Source: Uloborus plumipes
Lineage: Eukaryota; Arthropoda; Arachnida; Araneae; Uloboridae
DNA: 64,000 nucleotides
Direction of reading: 5' to 3'
NCBI GenBank assembly: GCA_038373865.1
Contig: JAXGGA010002274.1
Span: forward strand, 62,001 to 126,000
Shown here: positions 46,329-63,433 of the stretch, piece by piece
Layout of the letters: each line of letters opens with the position of its first letter
Position numbering within the stretch: position 1 is the stretch's first letter
Notes under the pieces: model-generated
Database searches by the model: none
Seen by the model: only the letters and a program-made list of their open reading frames with translations
Told to the model about the DNA's origin: nothing
Translations under genes and position numbers: made by a program

Positions 46329-48507
46329 TTGTGAAACACTTCAGTTTTTTACTAATGAAACACAGCACTAAAGAAGAATATTGCCACAAAATATCATGAA
46401 AAAATGGTTAATGCTTCTATAAAATTATGGGTGAAAAACTGTATAGGAATGACTCCCTAAAGTAAGAAATTTTTGAAAGTACATTATAAAAATATACTTT
46501 TAAGAATAACAATGAAACAACTAACAGCAAAGAAATCATAAACGTAATCGGTAAAGCGTAACAACGCGTCTGATACGAAACGTATAATTTCATTGCATTC
46601 TTATATATTGACAGCATTTTCACTAGTTGTTTTTCAGGCTTTTCTGAACTAAAAAAACTTAAATAAATTTCAAGAAATGAAGCACAAATTATAGTAAATA
46701 TTAAAGTATTACTACGAAATACATGAAAATCATGACATTATAGCAAACGATCTTTATTAAAGGAATTTAATCCTCAAACTTTGTCCCGTAAATATTTTCT
46801 GCGTAAGTAAAACATATTTAATTGAACCCGTTTAGCAACCCTTGCCACTTTTCATTTTCAACGAAAGTAAAATAAACTTTCTAAATGTTAAATTAAAACT
46901 GCTCTTATGGTTAACAAATATAAAATTTTGCGGAGCAAGCATTCCATTTTATGACGAAATATTTATTGCATTATTCACATTTTTCCAGAATATATTTCTG
47001 ATATGTGACATTCCTTCTTAAAATGTTATTGAGCTTGCATCTGTGTTTGACATTTCTGTATGAAATTATTTTCAACTAAATAATGCTCGCCACGAAAGAA
47101 TTCTAAATTCAATTCTACATTCAGGGATGAGAAGTTTAAGCAGAATGTGCTGCATATTTCTTTCTTTCAACATTTGTATTTTCGTCAGAAGTTTTAGAAA
47201 TATTTCCGATTTTAAACAGGATTTCGTTTCACTTAGTTTCTTGCACAAACAACAGGGTTTTAGTCTCTCATATGAATTGCAAAGTTCTCAAATCGGAGGA
47301 TATTACGCCCATTTTAATCATGATGTTTCCTGATATTTCTTTTGATAAGTTTGTCGTAGAATCTTTTCACAACTTTTCACTTTTTCATTTTTGTTTCCAA
47401 AAAAGGGGAAGGGGCGTGATGCCATTGTTTGCGAAAATTGTAGGCTTTTTTCAAAAATTTTGCTACAAGTTTTTAAAAGAGTATAATAAATATATGAACT
47501 AGCTTTGTAAAGTCTTCAATCATAGGTTTTGCTTTAGATATTATAAGTAACGTCAACGTCAGATAAAAAAATTAATTAATCGAAAAAAACATGCTAAATT
47601 GACGTATATTGAAAGAATCACGTGTGTGCTTGGAACTAACATTTTACTAATAAGATTAACATAATGCAGCAAGTATTGATCTGGATAAAGCTACAATATT
47701 TAGCAAACAAACTTTAAAAAAATCTTTGAAATAGCGACTGAAGTATTGACATAACTTGAGAAAATCTCATCCTTTTCCCCTACTGCAGTGATTTGAAACA
47801 GGAGAGAAACATTTTTATTTAAAATTGCTACGAGTGCCCCTTAGAAAATGCAACGTAAGTTTTCCTAAGAAGTTGAGGGGGGGGGGGGATTCGTCTACGA
47901 TTCAAGTTTTAAGAAAACGTCCTTGAGCAGCGAATTTAATTTTTGATATTATTCGTCACTTTACCTTAAATTTCGCTCCATTAAAACCATTGTACAAAAA
48001 AAAATTTTATACTTAATGTTTTTCACTCGACAAACGTAGTGCTATTTTACTGATTATTTAAATCTCAAAATCTTCCTTAAGGGGCTGAGGAACGCATCAC
48101 TGCCTATTTAGTTAATAATTGTTTCCTATTTTCAAGTCTAACATATTTAACTGTATTTTAAAATAATTTTTAGCACATGCAGGGGTAAAAATATCTCGTT
48201 ATTATTAAATCACAACTTGTTTTAAACAATTAATAAAATACTTATGTACTGAATTACTTCGAAGTATATCACAAAAACGAAGCTTTTGCTGGTGATGAAA
48301 GGGAACCACAAATGTAGAAGGAAGAAAAGTGGTTCTGGAATTGATTGAAAATGGCACAATCAGTTTTTCCCCGATTCGTGCAGGAAAGCTTTTTCATTTA
48401 TCATCAAAACCATCTCGTAGGGTTCTCATTATTTTCGGAAGTAATTACCTGTATTATTAGATCAATCAAGATTGCTATGCGATTGTTTTTAACATTTTTC
48501 GTATATA
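46329..48507. other. A+T-rich DNA, nothing recognised
   Basis: Short frames near 47127-47502 have no domain. A G run of about 12 lies at 47878. Confidence 0.5.
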
Positions 48508-49923
48508 CACTGCTCGACATTGAAAATGCAACACCAAGAAGGAGTGGTTAGAAATTGATGAAATTTGGTAAGAAGACAGAGACAGCATTTAACAATAAGT
48601 GATATTTATTTCAAAATAAATAAGCAAAATTTAGAGCGAGGACGGCGTCGACTCAGTAAGGAGTAGGACCACCGCGGACAGCGATGCACGAAGAAACACG
48701 TCTAGGCATGGAGTCAATAAGCCTGCGGATGGTGTCTTGAGGGATGGCACTCCATTCCCTTTCAACCATTTGCCACAGTTCGTCCTCTGAACGAGGCAGT
48801 GACAGGTTCTGCAAACGGCGTCCAATCACGTCCCACACATGTTCGATTGGTGACAAGTCAGGAGAGTATGGTGGCCAGGAAAGCATCTGTACACCTCATA
48901 GAGCATGTTGGCTGATTAGAGCACTGTGAGGCCGGGCGTTATCCTGTTGAAAAATTGCATGTGGCAGACCCTGAAGGTAGGGGATTGCCACCGGCCGCAG
49001 TACATTATCTACATATCGTTGGGCCGTCATAGTGCCCCGAATACGAACTAGAGGTGATACGGAATTGTATGCAATAGCGCCCCAAACCATTATGCCACGT
49101 TGTCGCGCTGTGGGGCGTTCCACAGTTACTGCTGGATTCGATCTTTCTCCACGTCGACGCCACACACGTATGCGATGACTATCGCTGGACAAACAGAAGC
49201 GGGATTCATCTGAGAACACTACGGTTTGCCATTCTGCCATCCACGTCGTTCTGGTCCGGCGCCATTCCAAACGTTGGAGTCTGTGCTGTGAGGTCAATGG
49301 CAGTCTTTTTAGCGGGCGCCGTGATTGCAGGCCACGTGCAACCAGTCGACGGGAAATGGTTCTGGTCGACACAGGAACATCCAGGGTACCTTGCACGTGC
49401 TGCAGAATCGACGTACAAGTGACTTGCGGGTCCGCCACAGCTTGTCGGTGAATCCGTCGATCCAAGCGGTCTGACGTCACTCTGGCTGCACCTGCACCCC
49501 TCAATGCGGCTACATTTCCTCTTTCCAACCATCTCCGACACAGCCGATGCACAGTGCTTGCACCCATGTGGGTACAGCTGCAATTTGACGTATGGACCAA
49601 CCTCCCCTTCTCAGTCCGATCACCATACCCCTTGTAAAGTCGTCTATATGCTGGAAGTGTCTTCGTTGAGGACAGCGTGGCATTTCCTCCTATCACACGT
49701 ATCCTTCGAGACAAAAACCAAATTTCTCCGATAATTAGTCTCGCAGAAAAACCAACATGAACATAGCCCACTTTTCAACTTCATTCTCTTATATCTTACT
49801 TCACGTACGTCGGAGAGCTGCGCATTTCATATCATTTGCATAACTCAGTGACGTGCGTCTACGGTAAAACTACTCTACGGTGACCACTCCTTCTTGGTGT
49901 TGCATTTTCAATGTCGAGCAGTG
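48508..49923 (-). mobile_element. Tc1-like element, family B copy C, uninterrupted
   Basis: A 1416-bp element with ends CACTGCTCGACATTGAAAAT (48508) and ATTTTCAATGTCGAGCAGTG (to 49923) and a TA duplication (48506-48507 and 49924-49925). It is the reference copy for the family in this window: no internal insertion, one transposase gene on the minus strand, both terminal repeats present. The right flank runs straight into a long (AT)n tract. A few bases near 49868-49882 differ from copy B just inside the right terminal repeat. Confidence 0.95.
48653..49683 (-). pseudogene. Tc1-like transposase, family B copy C (two lesions)
   Basis: ATG at 49683 gives MPRCPQRRHFQHIDDFTRGM and the first HTH. 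A single-base loss near 49574 (GTACAGCTGCAA where copy B has GTACCAGCGGCAA) shifts the frame. It resumes with STVHRLCRRWLERGN, ISRRLVARGLQSRRPLKRLP, VVFSDESRFCLSSDSHRIRV (first Asp), RGIMVWGAIAYNSVSPLVRI and AIFQQDNARPHSALISQHAL (second Asp). A TGA at 48896-48898 stands where CGA is expected. MLSWPPYSPDLSPIEHVWDV follows (Glu), ending VRGGPTPY at 48653. About 343 codons fits Tc1. Counting gives 32 residues between QQD and the Glu. Only two changes separate it from an open frame, so the family was active fairly recently. Confidence 0.92.
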
Positions 49924-49941
49924 TATGTATCTATATCTACA

Positions 49942-51066
<1,125 letters not shown>

Positions 51067-51069
51067 CTA

Positions 51070-51780
51070 TCTCCATATATTATTTCTCTAAGCCGAATCC
51101 TATACCCGGTCGAAACTCGCTCATTTCTTTATCGAATTGCATGAAAATTTATGATTTTGAAGCTTATCCCGCGGGCTATTGACGAAAATTAGACCCACCC
51201 TCTAAAAAGTGTCGGTTCGTTTTTTATTCGAACTTCAATTTTTGGGCACAAAATTGACTCTATCTAGCGAAATAATTGTCGTATCGTCTCCATTTTTATT
51301 TCATTCGAAAGATTAAAAAAAATGCGTTCTTTAGAACGTTTCTCCGCTAGCGCCGCGTAACGAGAATCTCGAAAATCCACGTTTAAGCGACTTATAAGCG
51401 ATTGAAGTTTGAAAAAGTTAAATTTTTTGCTCAACTGTTAAAATCGTTACATTGTTGCTCAAATCAATTTTAAATGCGACATTTCAAGCCAAGGCTTAGC
51501 TCGGTAAACCTTAATTGTAACTGTTATTGTTTCAAAATACTATGGTAGTTTTGCGATAACGTTAGTATTTAGTTTAGTAGTAGCCTTGGGTATTTGATTT
51601 TAATATAGGGTATCACTTTTGTAGTAGTTGTAAAAGTGAACGTGTCTTTGATCTCTTTGAAAAGTTGTCAGAACGACGGCAGTTGATGGCGATGTCGTGC
51701 AAACGTACAAGATTTTACATTTTTTTTTTTTTTTTTTTTGCGGAATTCCGCACGGGTCACCTAGTCTATACATAATATCT
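51070..51780. repeat. Unclassified repeat fragment, retroelement-like
   Basis: The more balanced stretch CGCCGCGTAACGAGAATCTC, followed by AAATCCACG, then GCTTAGCTCGGTAAACC and, after a T run, GGAATTCCGCACGGGTCACC. These blocks look to me like untranslated parts of an RTE-type element, by memory only. The 18-T run at 51720 is uninterrupted. No coding part and no boundaries found. Confidence 0.3.
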
Positions 51781-51937
51781 ATTAGTATCTGGAATAAAGG
51801 ATTAAAAGGTTGACATTCTGAAATTATCTTCAGCTGTGTTCGTTTCCTATGCTCATTTGGGCGTGCCCCTGCTGGTGTAAGAGAAATGAAAAGAAAAAAA
51901 AATAAATAAGCAAAAAGAGTTTTCAAAAATCTGAAAA

Positions 51938-52022
51938 TTTACTGTAAAATTGTAGTGGCATTCATGTTGCCTGTACTTTTTACCGTACAATATCATTTTA
52001 TAGTAAAATTTTACGGTAGAAA
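51938..52022. repeat. Small ACTGTAAAA-type remnant
   Basis: TTTACTGTAAAATTGTAGTG, TTTTTACCGTACAATA and TAGTAAAATTTTACGGTA resemble the words in the elements at 2473, 3068 and 23292. It is too short to delimit. Confidence 0.4.
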
Positions 52023-53284
52023 AAAACGAGATCTAAACTGTGCATTTTCACACTATCATTAGGAAGAAAAAAAACCTATAGAAATCGAACAAAATAATTT
52101 TTTGGTCAGAGAAATAAATAATTTACTAATTACTTTTGAAAAGTCGAAATTTAAAAATAAAAATAGATTAAAAGGAAACGGGAGAAACTTTCACAGTTAT
52201 CATCAACATTATGATTAATCGGACGATTATCTTCTGCTGATTAATCGGTTATTGATAATCTACCAATTAGCTAATTTATGCAGCTCTAGTTTAATTTGAA
52301 AGGATTTTTGATATATAGTTTCGCTTTTTAAAAGCTAAAAACATATTTTAGCTTTTTCTAACACTCTTTGCTTTCATGATATACGAGTAGAAAATTAACT
52401 AGTGTCGCTTTCCACTGAAATTTTCCTATAACAACCTCCTAAACAATGAGGCCATTCATTAAATAGCTATTTTTCTGAAAGGTAATTTCGTCTTGAGTAG
52501 AGATATTAATGTATTTCAGCTAAAAGATGAATTCGGATTTGCTCATTTTGAAGCAAATCCAACGTAACATATCGAAGATCTTTCAAGAAATTTACGAATT
52601 CAAACTGTCAAGATTGGAAGAAGAAATTTATTTCGCTTACTGATGAATATTTGCTATACGAGATTGGAAAAAGTTATGACATTTGAGAAAATATTTGACT
52701 CAAAACATTTTCATAAAGCAATGTTTACCTCTATATCATGCCTCTATGTCATGCAGGCAAATAAAATGGCTACGATATAACATAATAATTTAATGAAAAC
52801 AAATTTTTGGAAAATTTTAAAATATGAGTAAAGCTAATATTTAAAAATCTTAAAGTAATGTGCAAAGTAAAATGTTTCTTCGGAAGTAAGTAGAGATAAT
52901 GTCACTTTCTTGATACGAAAGAATATAGGTATTACAAAACCGTATGTATTTACTTGTTTTCTTTTGATATAAAAGACGTTTCGTGCATTCTGTGGATTTA
53001 AGAAAAATGATAGCTCCAAAATAATACAAATTTTTAATGTACAAAAAAGTACTCTTCTGAAATTCTTAAAATACTGGTTCTAAGGATCATCTTGTAATTT
53101 GACATGTTTCCTTTAGAAAAAATGTAATAGTCAGTTTCTTGTGTGCTTTAGAGCAAGTACAATTTACTGTAATAAAAGTGCGGATATCAGTTGAAAATAT
53201 TGAGAAATTCATCTCCGAAAACACAAACCGAGTATCGCATAGGTACTATTTCCGTCTTGAAAATTCTATCGCCAGAATAATGTA
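52023..53284. other. A+T-rich DNA, nothing recognised
   Basis: No supported feature. Confidence 0.5.
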
Positions 53285-54976
53285 GGGTGAGTTCTGGTAA
53301 GTGCGTCCACGGGGTAAGTGCGTCCACTGGGAATTATATGAACACTGTCCTGAAATGGCTTATGCAACACATCGACTATGTTAGATAACTGTCTAATGAT
53401 AATTTCAATCGGTAGAATTCAGGCCTGGATTCAATAGACGAAACACAATCAGAGACTACTTAAATGTCTTCAAAAAAACTCTAAAGTAAATATTGAGAAG
53501 GTTTTGTTTCAGTTTCTCTTATAGTCATACCAAGCAATTGAAGTCAAGAAATGCAAGTTGTTTCTTTTGAGTAATAGCTACTAATAACATACATGGGGTA
53601 TTTTGATCAAATACTCTAACTAAAATTTGTTTATATGACGGTACGCACTTACCCTTTCTTTAAAGTAAGGTGGGGGTAAGTGCGTACCATTATGATGGGG
53701 CAAGTGCGTAACCATATCATGAGGCATATGCGTACTATTATGTGGAGCAAGTGCGAACCATTATGATGAGGCAAGTGTGTACCATCACGTGGAAAATCCG
53801 ACTCTCGTAATTCACCTTTAATTTTGCTTATAACTCTTTTATAAGTCGATTATAAATCCGACGTCATTTCCATTAAATATTTATATTTACATTGAATGCG
53901 GCGTAAGATTTCAATTTTATTCATTACCTCTGAAATATTTTGACTTTTAGATATCAGTTAGTAAATTTTTCGTAAAATAGCGATCATAAGCTATACTTAA
54001 TTTAAACCAGAATGACAAATTAAGCAATAAAATTAAGTGAAACACTAAATAAGGAACCAACTGATTCAAAAAACGAAGGTGGAGTAATGAATAAATTATA
54101 TTTAAGAACATTAAGAGCACCTTGTGAAAAACTAGTTTAATGTACAAGAAAAAAAAAGTACAAGTATCATAACATGATCAATTATTTTCTTTTTCTTTTT
54201 TTTTGCTCTTTATTTTGTGCTTTTTCTTACTGCTGCTGATTCTAATAAAAAATATTTTAAAACCGTATTTATTCAAAAAAAAAAAAAAAACGAATTGTTC
54301 ACTCAGGTCACCTAACGATCTACCATACAAATAGAATTAAAGAAATTCACAGGGGTACGCACTTACAACAACGCTATTGGACGCACATGTCTCATCTTAC
54401 ATTTAAGAAGGGGTAAGTGCGAACCCTGGCTTAAACACAGACTGATTAATGTATTAAACCAAAATAAACTATGTAGACTATAAGTGATTATTACTAAATA
54501 AAAACAACTTACATTTGCTCACTTGGTCTTATTAAAAGGACAAAGGAAGAATCACAGACACAACTCTCTCAATCTTCAAATCACAGTTGTTCGCAAGACA
54601 CGTGGGATATCACTGATTGCGTTTCATCCTGCAAGCAAGTGCTGATCTCTAGTATTAGGAATTATCCCAAGGCAAATAACCTAACATATTCAATATGTGC
54701 CAGAAGTTTTTTCCTGCTCATATTCACATAATTTAAGGTGGACGCACTTACCCCGCTAGGTAGGGAAAGTGCGTACCTTAGAATAGGTGTCATAAACCAG
54801 GTCACAAAACCTATGCTTATGGTTTATTTGACATATTATATGCTTGAAAATCTTAGTAAAGGGTCTGGAAAGAAAACTAAAAAAAAAATTGTGAGTGTAC
54901 AAGATTTTTCAACAGAGCAGCAACCTTGAGAACATGAACTTTGAAAAAAAGGGTACGCACTTACCAGAACTCACCC
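53285..54976. mobile_element. Motif-iterating element, GTAAGTGCGTACC word
   Basis: The left end GGGTGAGTTCTGGTAAGTGC and the right end GCACTTACCAGAACTCACCC are perfect inverted repeats, flanked by TA (53283-53284 and 54977-54978) inside a TGTA/TACA context. The word GTAAGTGCGTACC or its complement occurs at least thirteen times in both orientations: about 53298, 53315, 53641, 53676, 53702, 53728, 53750, 53773, 54357, 54414, 54743, 54767 and 54953. The run 53676-53785 has five in a row at about 24-bp spacing (GATGGGGCAAGTGCGTAACC-type). The interior is A+T-rich and non-coding over 1692 bp. Confidence 0.85.
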
Positions 54977-55124
54977 TACATCAATGTGAGTTTTAATTTG
55001 CATCGTACTATTGTGCGGTCGCTCGCTGGTGTTCTTATTTTACATTAGCTACCAGTTTTTTTTTGGCTCTCTTAGCGTCTACAAGAGGATTTCTGCTTCC
55101 AGTTCTGTTACTTCCTATTATGAA

Positions 55125-55178
55125 CTGATGAGTGCTAACTAGCACGAAACTCCAGTCATTGGATGGAATGACCGAGTT
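55125..55178 (+). ncRNA. Hammerhead-ribozyme-like motif
   Basis: CTGATGA (55125-55131) is followed by GTGC-TAACTA-GCAC (stem II, 4 bp, 6-nt loop) and GAAA (55146-55149). The next four bases, ACTC (55149-55152), pair with GAGT (55174-55177), including the required A15.1-U16.1 pair. Between them a second helix, GTCATT/AATGAC (55155-55160 and 55167-55172), extends stem III. The base after GAGT is T (55178), allowed as H17. All conserved core positions are present. Missing in this copy is a convincing stem I: bases before CTGATGA (TATTATGAA) do not pair with GGCGGTATA after the cleavage point. Hammerheads are known in Penelope-like and other retroelements. This copy may be a decayed one in such an element. 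Confidence 0.5.
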
Positions 55179-55199
55179 GGCGGTATATTGCATATTTAG

Positions 55200-58100
55200 T
55201 ATTATTTTCTTAATTTTTACCGTTACTCCATATTAAAAGATTTTTTAAAACAAGTTTTTAAACAAATATATTTTAAGAAAAGCCCAACTCCTATTTTGAT
55301 TAACTTCACTGTTGTATATTCAAGGTCCTGGGATAACTACAGCATAAGAAGTTTGATTAGTGTGTTTCTTGTTCAAAAAGATGTTTCTATCGTGTTTTTT
55401 AAGTATTTAACTTGTTAGAAACAAAAATTTGATTGATGTAAATTCGTTTATTTATATTTATTTGTAGCCAGTTTATTGTTATTTATTCATTCAATTGTAT
55501 GTACAGTGTACCTAGTTCCTCCTATTTTGGTACTGTTTCTAAAAGTTGAGTTAAATACTTCTTCAAAGCTAAAATCCATAAAAGAGAAAAAGGAAAACAC
55601 ATCTGAAGTTTGAGATTTATGATTATTAAAAAAATATTTAAATAAAAAATGTTTTAAATTTACCATGTTATAAAAACGGACTAAAAATTCAAAAAATGTT
55701 TGTCTAAGCTCCGCGTAGTTTTAAAGCCCAATAGAGATTCAAAACTTCTTACAAATTTTCCGGAAAATTTATAATAGGGAATTGTTAATAGCTGTTAAAA
55801 TAGTTGTAGGATTAAAGGAGAAAAATCTGAGGTGCGAGCAAAAATTATAGTTGCATTAAAATTTAACTGTCAATTTTATTGCATGGCACATTTTGGTTTG
55901 CTTTTAATTTATATGTGAGAGAATATTTTTGCTATTTTGAAAATAACAAGTTTTCAAATACTACTCTTACGAGGCTATTATTATTGCGAAACCTATTTGT
56001 TGGCGCTAATTTTTATGTCCTACGAATACAAGTTTATTGGCTTTCCACCCGTCAAAGGAAACAGAAGTACTTTTTGACAACATATAACTAACACGAAACA
56101 CAATCGAATTGCTAATAATTCCATTGTAGGATAATTCTGATCACTCTGAAGATAACAAAGATAATACGATTTCAGGAAACTAAGGAAAATCGCGAGGGAA
56201 ATCAGAGAACTTGTGCGTGAAGAGATGCTTTAGTTGTCGTTGATATTTGAAGCGGCATTGACGCGAAATGTGAATTAATTACCTGGAATGGTAAGTTATA
56301 TTGATTTCAAGAATAAATGTTTCGAAAGTTTATCCGATTGTCGAAAATGTTGGTGCTATAGTTTTTGCCGTTATCTCAAGGATTGAGCTGAATCAATAAG
56401 TACTGAAATGAACAAAAAAGTGATAATTTAGTAAATAAATAAATAAAAGCATAGTTTAATGAAGGAAATGAGAAAAGAATCCATGCATTCAGACGCAAAC
56501 ATTAGGACCAGCCAGTAGGTTTACTGAGGTCTAAATCGTACTTCAAATAAGTCACTATTTTAAAATTTATTTCAGGATTTGACTTCACTTGTTACAAACT
56601 TTCAATCACGATTCGTGTCTACATGTCTTTTATTGAGAGTTTATTCAATGTTTTGTTAGAATTGTACTAATCTCAATATTTCATAATGGCGAAAATAGAT
56701 AAAAGTATATTGTATTGACGGAAAATGTACTTCAATATATTTAACATTGAGTTCACTGACACTCAGTGGGCCATAACGAGAGGTTATCCCCCCTAAAACT
56801 GGAAAATTAATTTCAACTTTTCAAAAGTGATCTTTATTGAGAATCTGTCTGTAAAGTGTATACACACTTAAAGGAACAAAAAACATTACTCATGAATTTA
56901 TTTTAAATTTAAATACTGATCAAACATTTCGTACAAACTTTATTTAGCAAACGCTTACTTGAAATGTTCAAAATATTTACCGTTGAGGACAAGACCAACA
57001 TAGTTTATCAGGAGAATTACAGGGATATGCCCAGCAATATCCATTGAAATATTCGATGACATAGTTGCGGGCAAAAGTACGTCGTTTTTTTATACGTATA
57101 GCCTCTAACGAGTAGCTTACATAGACATAGGTACGTCCCCTGAAAAAATTTGCAAGTGCGCCAACTACAAAAATTAGCAAGTGCTCCCCCAGCACCCTAT
57201 TAAACCATTACAAAGATTTTTCCAGTGTACTTCATAGAGCTATTTTTCTGGATTCTGCACCCTCATACCTCGTGCGCCCCTCTCCCCGCAGCAGGGACTG
57301 CGGGGATGTTATGTACGCCCTTGCCTCAAACGGTCAACATTTTGAATATTTAAAGCAAAACTAAAGGTTGCAAAACAAGTGTGATCGGTCTTTCAATGCA
57401 AATTAAGTACATATTAGTCTTTATGCTCCCTAAAGTATGTATACATTTTTCTAAAGAACCGTTTAGTTATGGAAACATTTCTTGATACTATAAGCGGGAA
57501 GAAACTCGCGTCTTATAGATCTAGCGTATCTCAAACATATCTTTTTTTTTTTGGAATACAAACGCTGTCAAAATATCTTTGCATGACATCGGCTTAAGCG
57601 AAATCTAATATGTAGAATGGACATGTAATTATCGCCTCAATCGCTTGCATCATCTCCATTCGATCAGTATGAAGAGACACTATCGGCTTAAAGATCTCAT
57701 GTCTAAACAAAAAGGTCAATAGGGCTCAATTTATAATCATGTGCAGATCTAATCAATTAATAACGGAGATTTTACCTCCAGATAAAAACTCGTTATCTTC
57801 TGCTGACTTTTAAGTAAGTCTGACTTTTTACCGCCATATTAAAAAGTTTGTTATGATTATGGACAAAAAAAAAGACTTTTCACATAGAAAAGAACATCCT
57901 TCCTTTTGTATATTCACCAGTTGTCTATGACCTTCTGCCTACCTCCTTCCAACATTGCGATGACGTACTATCAAAGAAATTTTATTCTGTGTTGAGTACA
58001 CAAACCTTAGAGTAAACATTTATTAATCGAATTTTGGTGTTGCTCTTTCCGTTACCAACATGGGACCGGTTTTGGTTTAAGTTACATAATAATTCCTAAC

Positions 58101-58593
58101 ACCGGTGAATTTAAATGAAGAATAAAAGAGCATTTTTTTTAGCAAGAAATGCTGACATTTTCATATGAAATAACAAAAGCCAATGGCCGTCAATGAAAAA
58201 TCAAATGACAACAAAGCAAGTAGAAGATCTTGTGAAACGTTTCGCGCTGTTCCAAATGGAGAGATTATTTCTGCTGGCATGTGTATAACAGGGATAAAAT
58301 CCTAGAATGAGTAATCTGGCATTGAATCTGGAAACGAAGGAGTACTTGAAATTATCTCACTGAATCTATCGGTTTTGTTTAGCTTTTCAGAGTTAAACAT
58401 CGATTTTTTAAAAATATTTTAGATGGGTTAATCGTAATGCTATTCGGAAGAAAGTTACAATTATACTTCATTTATTTTCCCGCTTAACTTTCCTGATACT
58501 TTAACGAGTAGAAGTGACAATGCTGGATAATTTAAGCCAGACAATGATCAGCAAATCTATATAAAGCACTTACATGTCTGATCAGTTTTTTCT
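55200..58593. other. Mostly unrecognised DNA
   Basis: A+T-rich, no supported gene. The part 57110-57320 is more G+C-rich, with TCTCCCCGCAGCAGGGACTG and GCGGGGATGTTATGTACGCC, and is probably part of an interspersed repeat whose ends I could not find. Confidence 0.4.
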
Positions 58594-59565
58594 GGGTCAT
58601 TCCACGTCAAATCGCCTAAGGCTATGTGCCGTCATGTCTCGGATTTTGTTCAATATTTTTTTAGATAGATACATATGAGATAAGTTCAAATTATTTTTTT
58701 AAGATTTTTTGAATAAAAATTTAGGGTTGTAGAATTTTTTGAAATTTTGATTTTTTTTTTGCTTTCTTATTTTTGGTATGCATTTTGAAAAAGCTCTATA
58801 ACTTCCTCATTTTTCATTCAATTAAGCCAGTTTACGTATTATTTTATGGCAAATTATATACGACTTTTTGATCATACCAACTGAAAAAACATATTTGATT
58901 TTTTTTATTCCAAAACAACAAAAAGCACCATTCTAATTTTTTATACATAAAAGGGGTATGATGTTGTCATAACAGAAAAAAAAATATGGTGTAGTTCTTA
59001 GTTGGTAGTCCGGAAATATGACCTATTGATCATACCAACTGAAAAAAACACATTTGATTTTTTTTTCCAAAAGAACAAAATACACCCTCCTAATTTTTGC
59101 TACATAAAAAGTATATGATGTTGTCATAACTGAAAAAAAAATTGTACAGTTCTTAGTTGGTACTCAGGAGATATGACCTATTGAACATATCAATTGAAAA
59201 AACACAAACTCCAACTTCAGAGGACCATTGGCAAAATTCTATTTTTCACAATCTCATTTTTGTCTCTAATATTCAAGTAGAAAATAATTAGCTTTAAAAT
59301 AATACGTAAACTGGCTTAATTGAATGAAAAATGAAGAAGTTAAAGTGCTTTTTCAAAATGCATACTAAAAATAAGAAAGCAAAAATTATGAAATAAATCA
59401 AAATTTCAAAAAATTCTACCACACTAAATTTTTATTCGAAAAATCTAAAAAAATTAATTTGAACTTATCTTGTACGTATCTATTCGTAGAAAAATAATGA
59501 ACAAAATCCATGACATGACGGCACTGCCGATTATCAAAATTGGGTGATTTAACGTGGAATGAGCC
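58594..59565. mobile_element. Long-TIR element with GGGTCATTCCACG ends
   Basis: The ends are GGGTCATTCCACGTCAAATC (58594) and GATTTAACGTGGAATGAGCC (to 59565). The inverted repeats extend about 265-275 bp with moderate divergence: GTGCCGTCATGTC, CATTCAATTAAGCCAGTTTA and GATAAGTTCAAATT blocks on both arms. TTCT is duplicated (58590-58593 and 59566-59569). The centre holds two tandem units of about 158 bp. Non-coding. The ends and 4-bp duplication match the element at 34737. Confidence 0.85.
58872..59190 (+). repeat. Two 158-bp tandem units inside the long-TIR element
   Basis: Both units begin GATCATACCAACTGAAAAAA (58870s and 59029) and contain ATGATGTTGTCATAAC and AGTTCTTAGTTGGTA. The unit starts are about 158 bp apart, and a third partial start (GAACATATCAATTGAAAAAA) follows at about 59183. 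Confidence 0.8.
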
Positions 59566-59569
59566 TTCT

Positions 59570-63300
<3,731 letters not shown>

Positions 63301-63433
63301 CACAAAGGACGGCGTTGCATACCAAAGCTGGCCAAAGTCGAGCACTTTGGCAAGATGAGTGTTTACCCATCAACAGCTGGGCTTGACGCTTGCGTTAATT
63401 CGCGTACCAAATTGTTCAACAGAACAAACTAAA

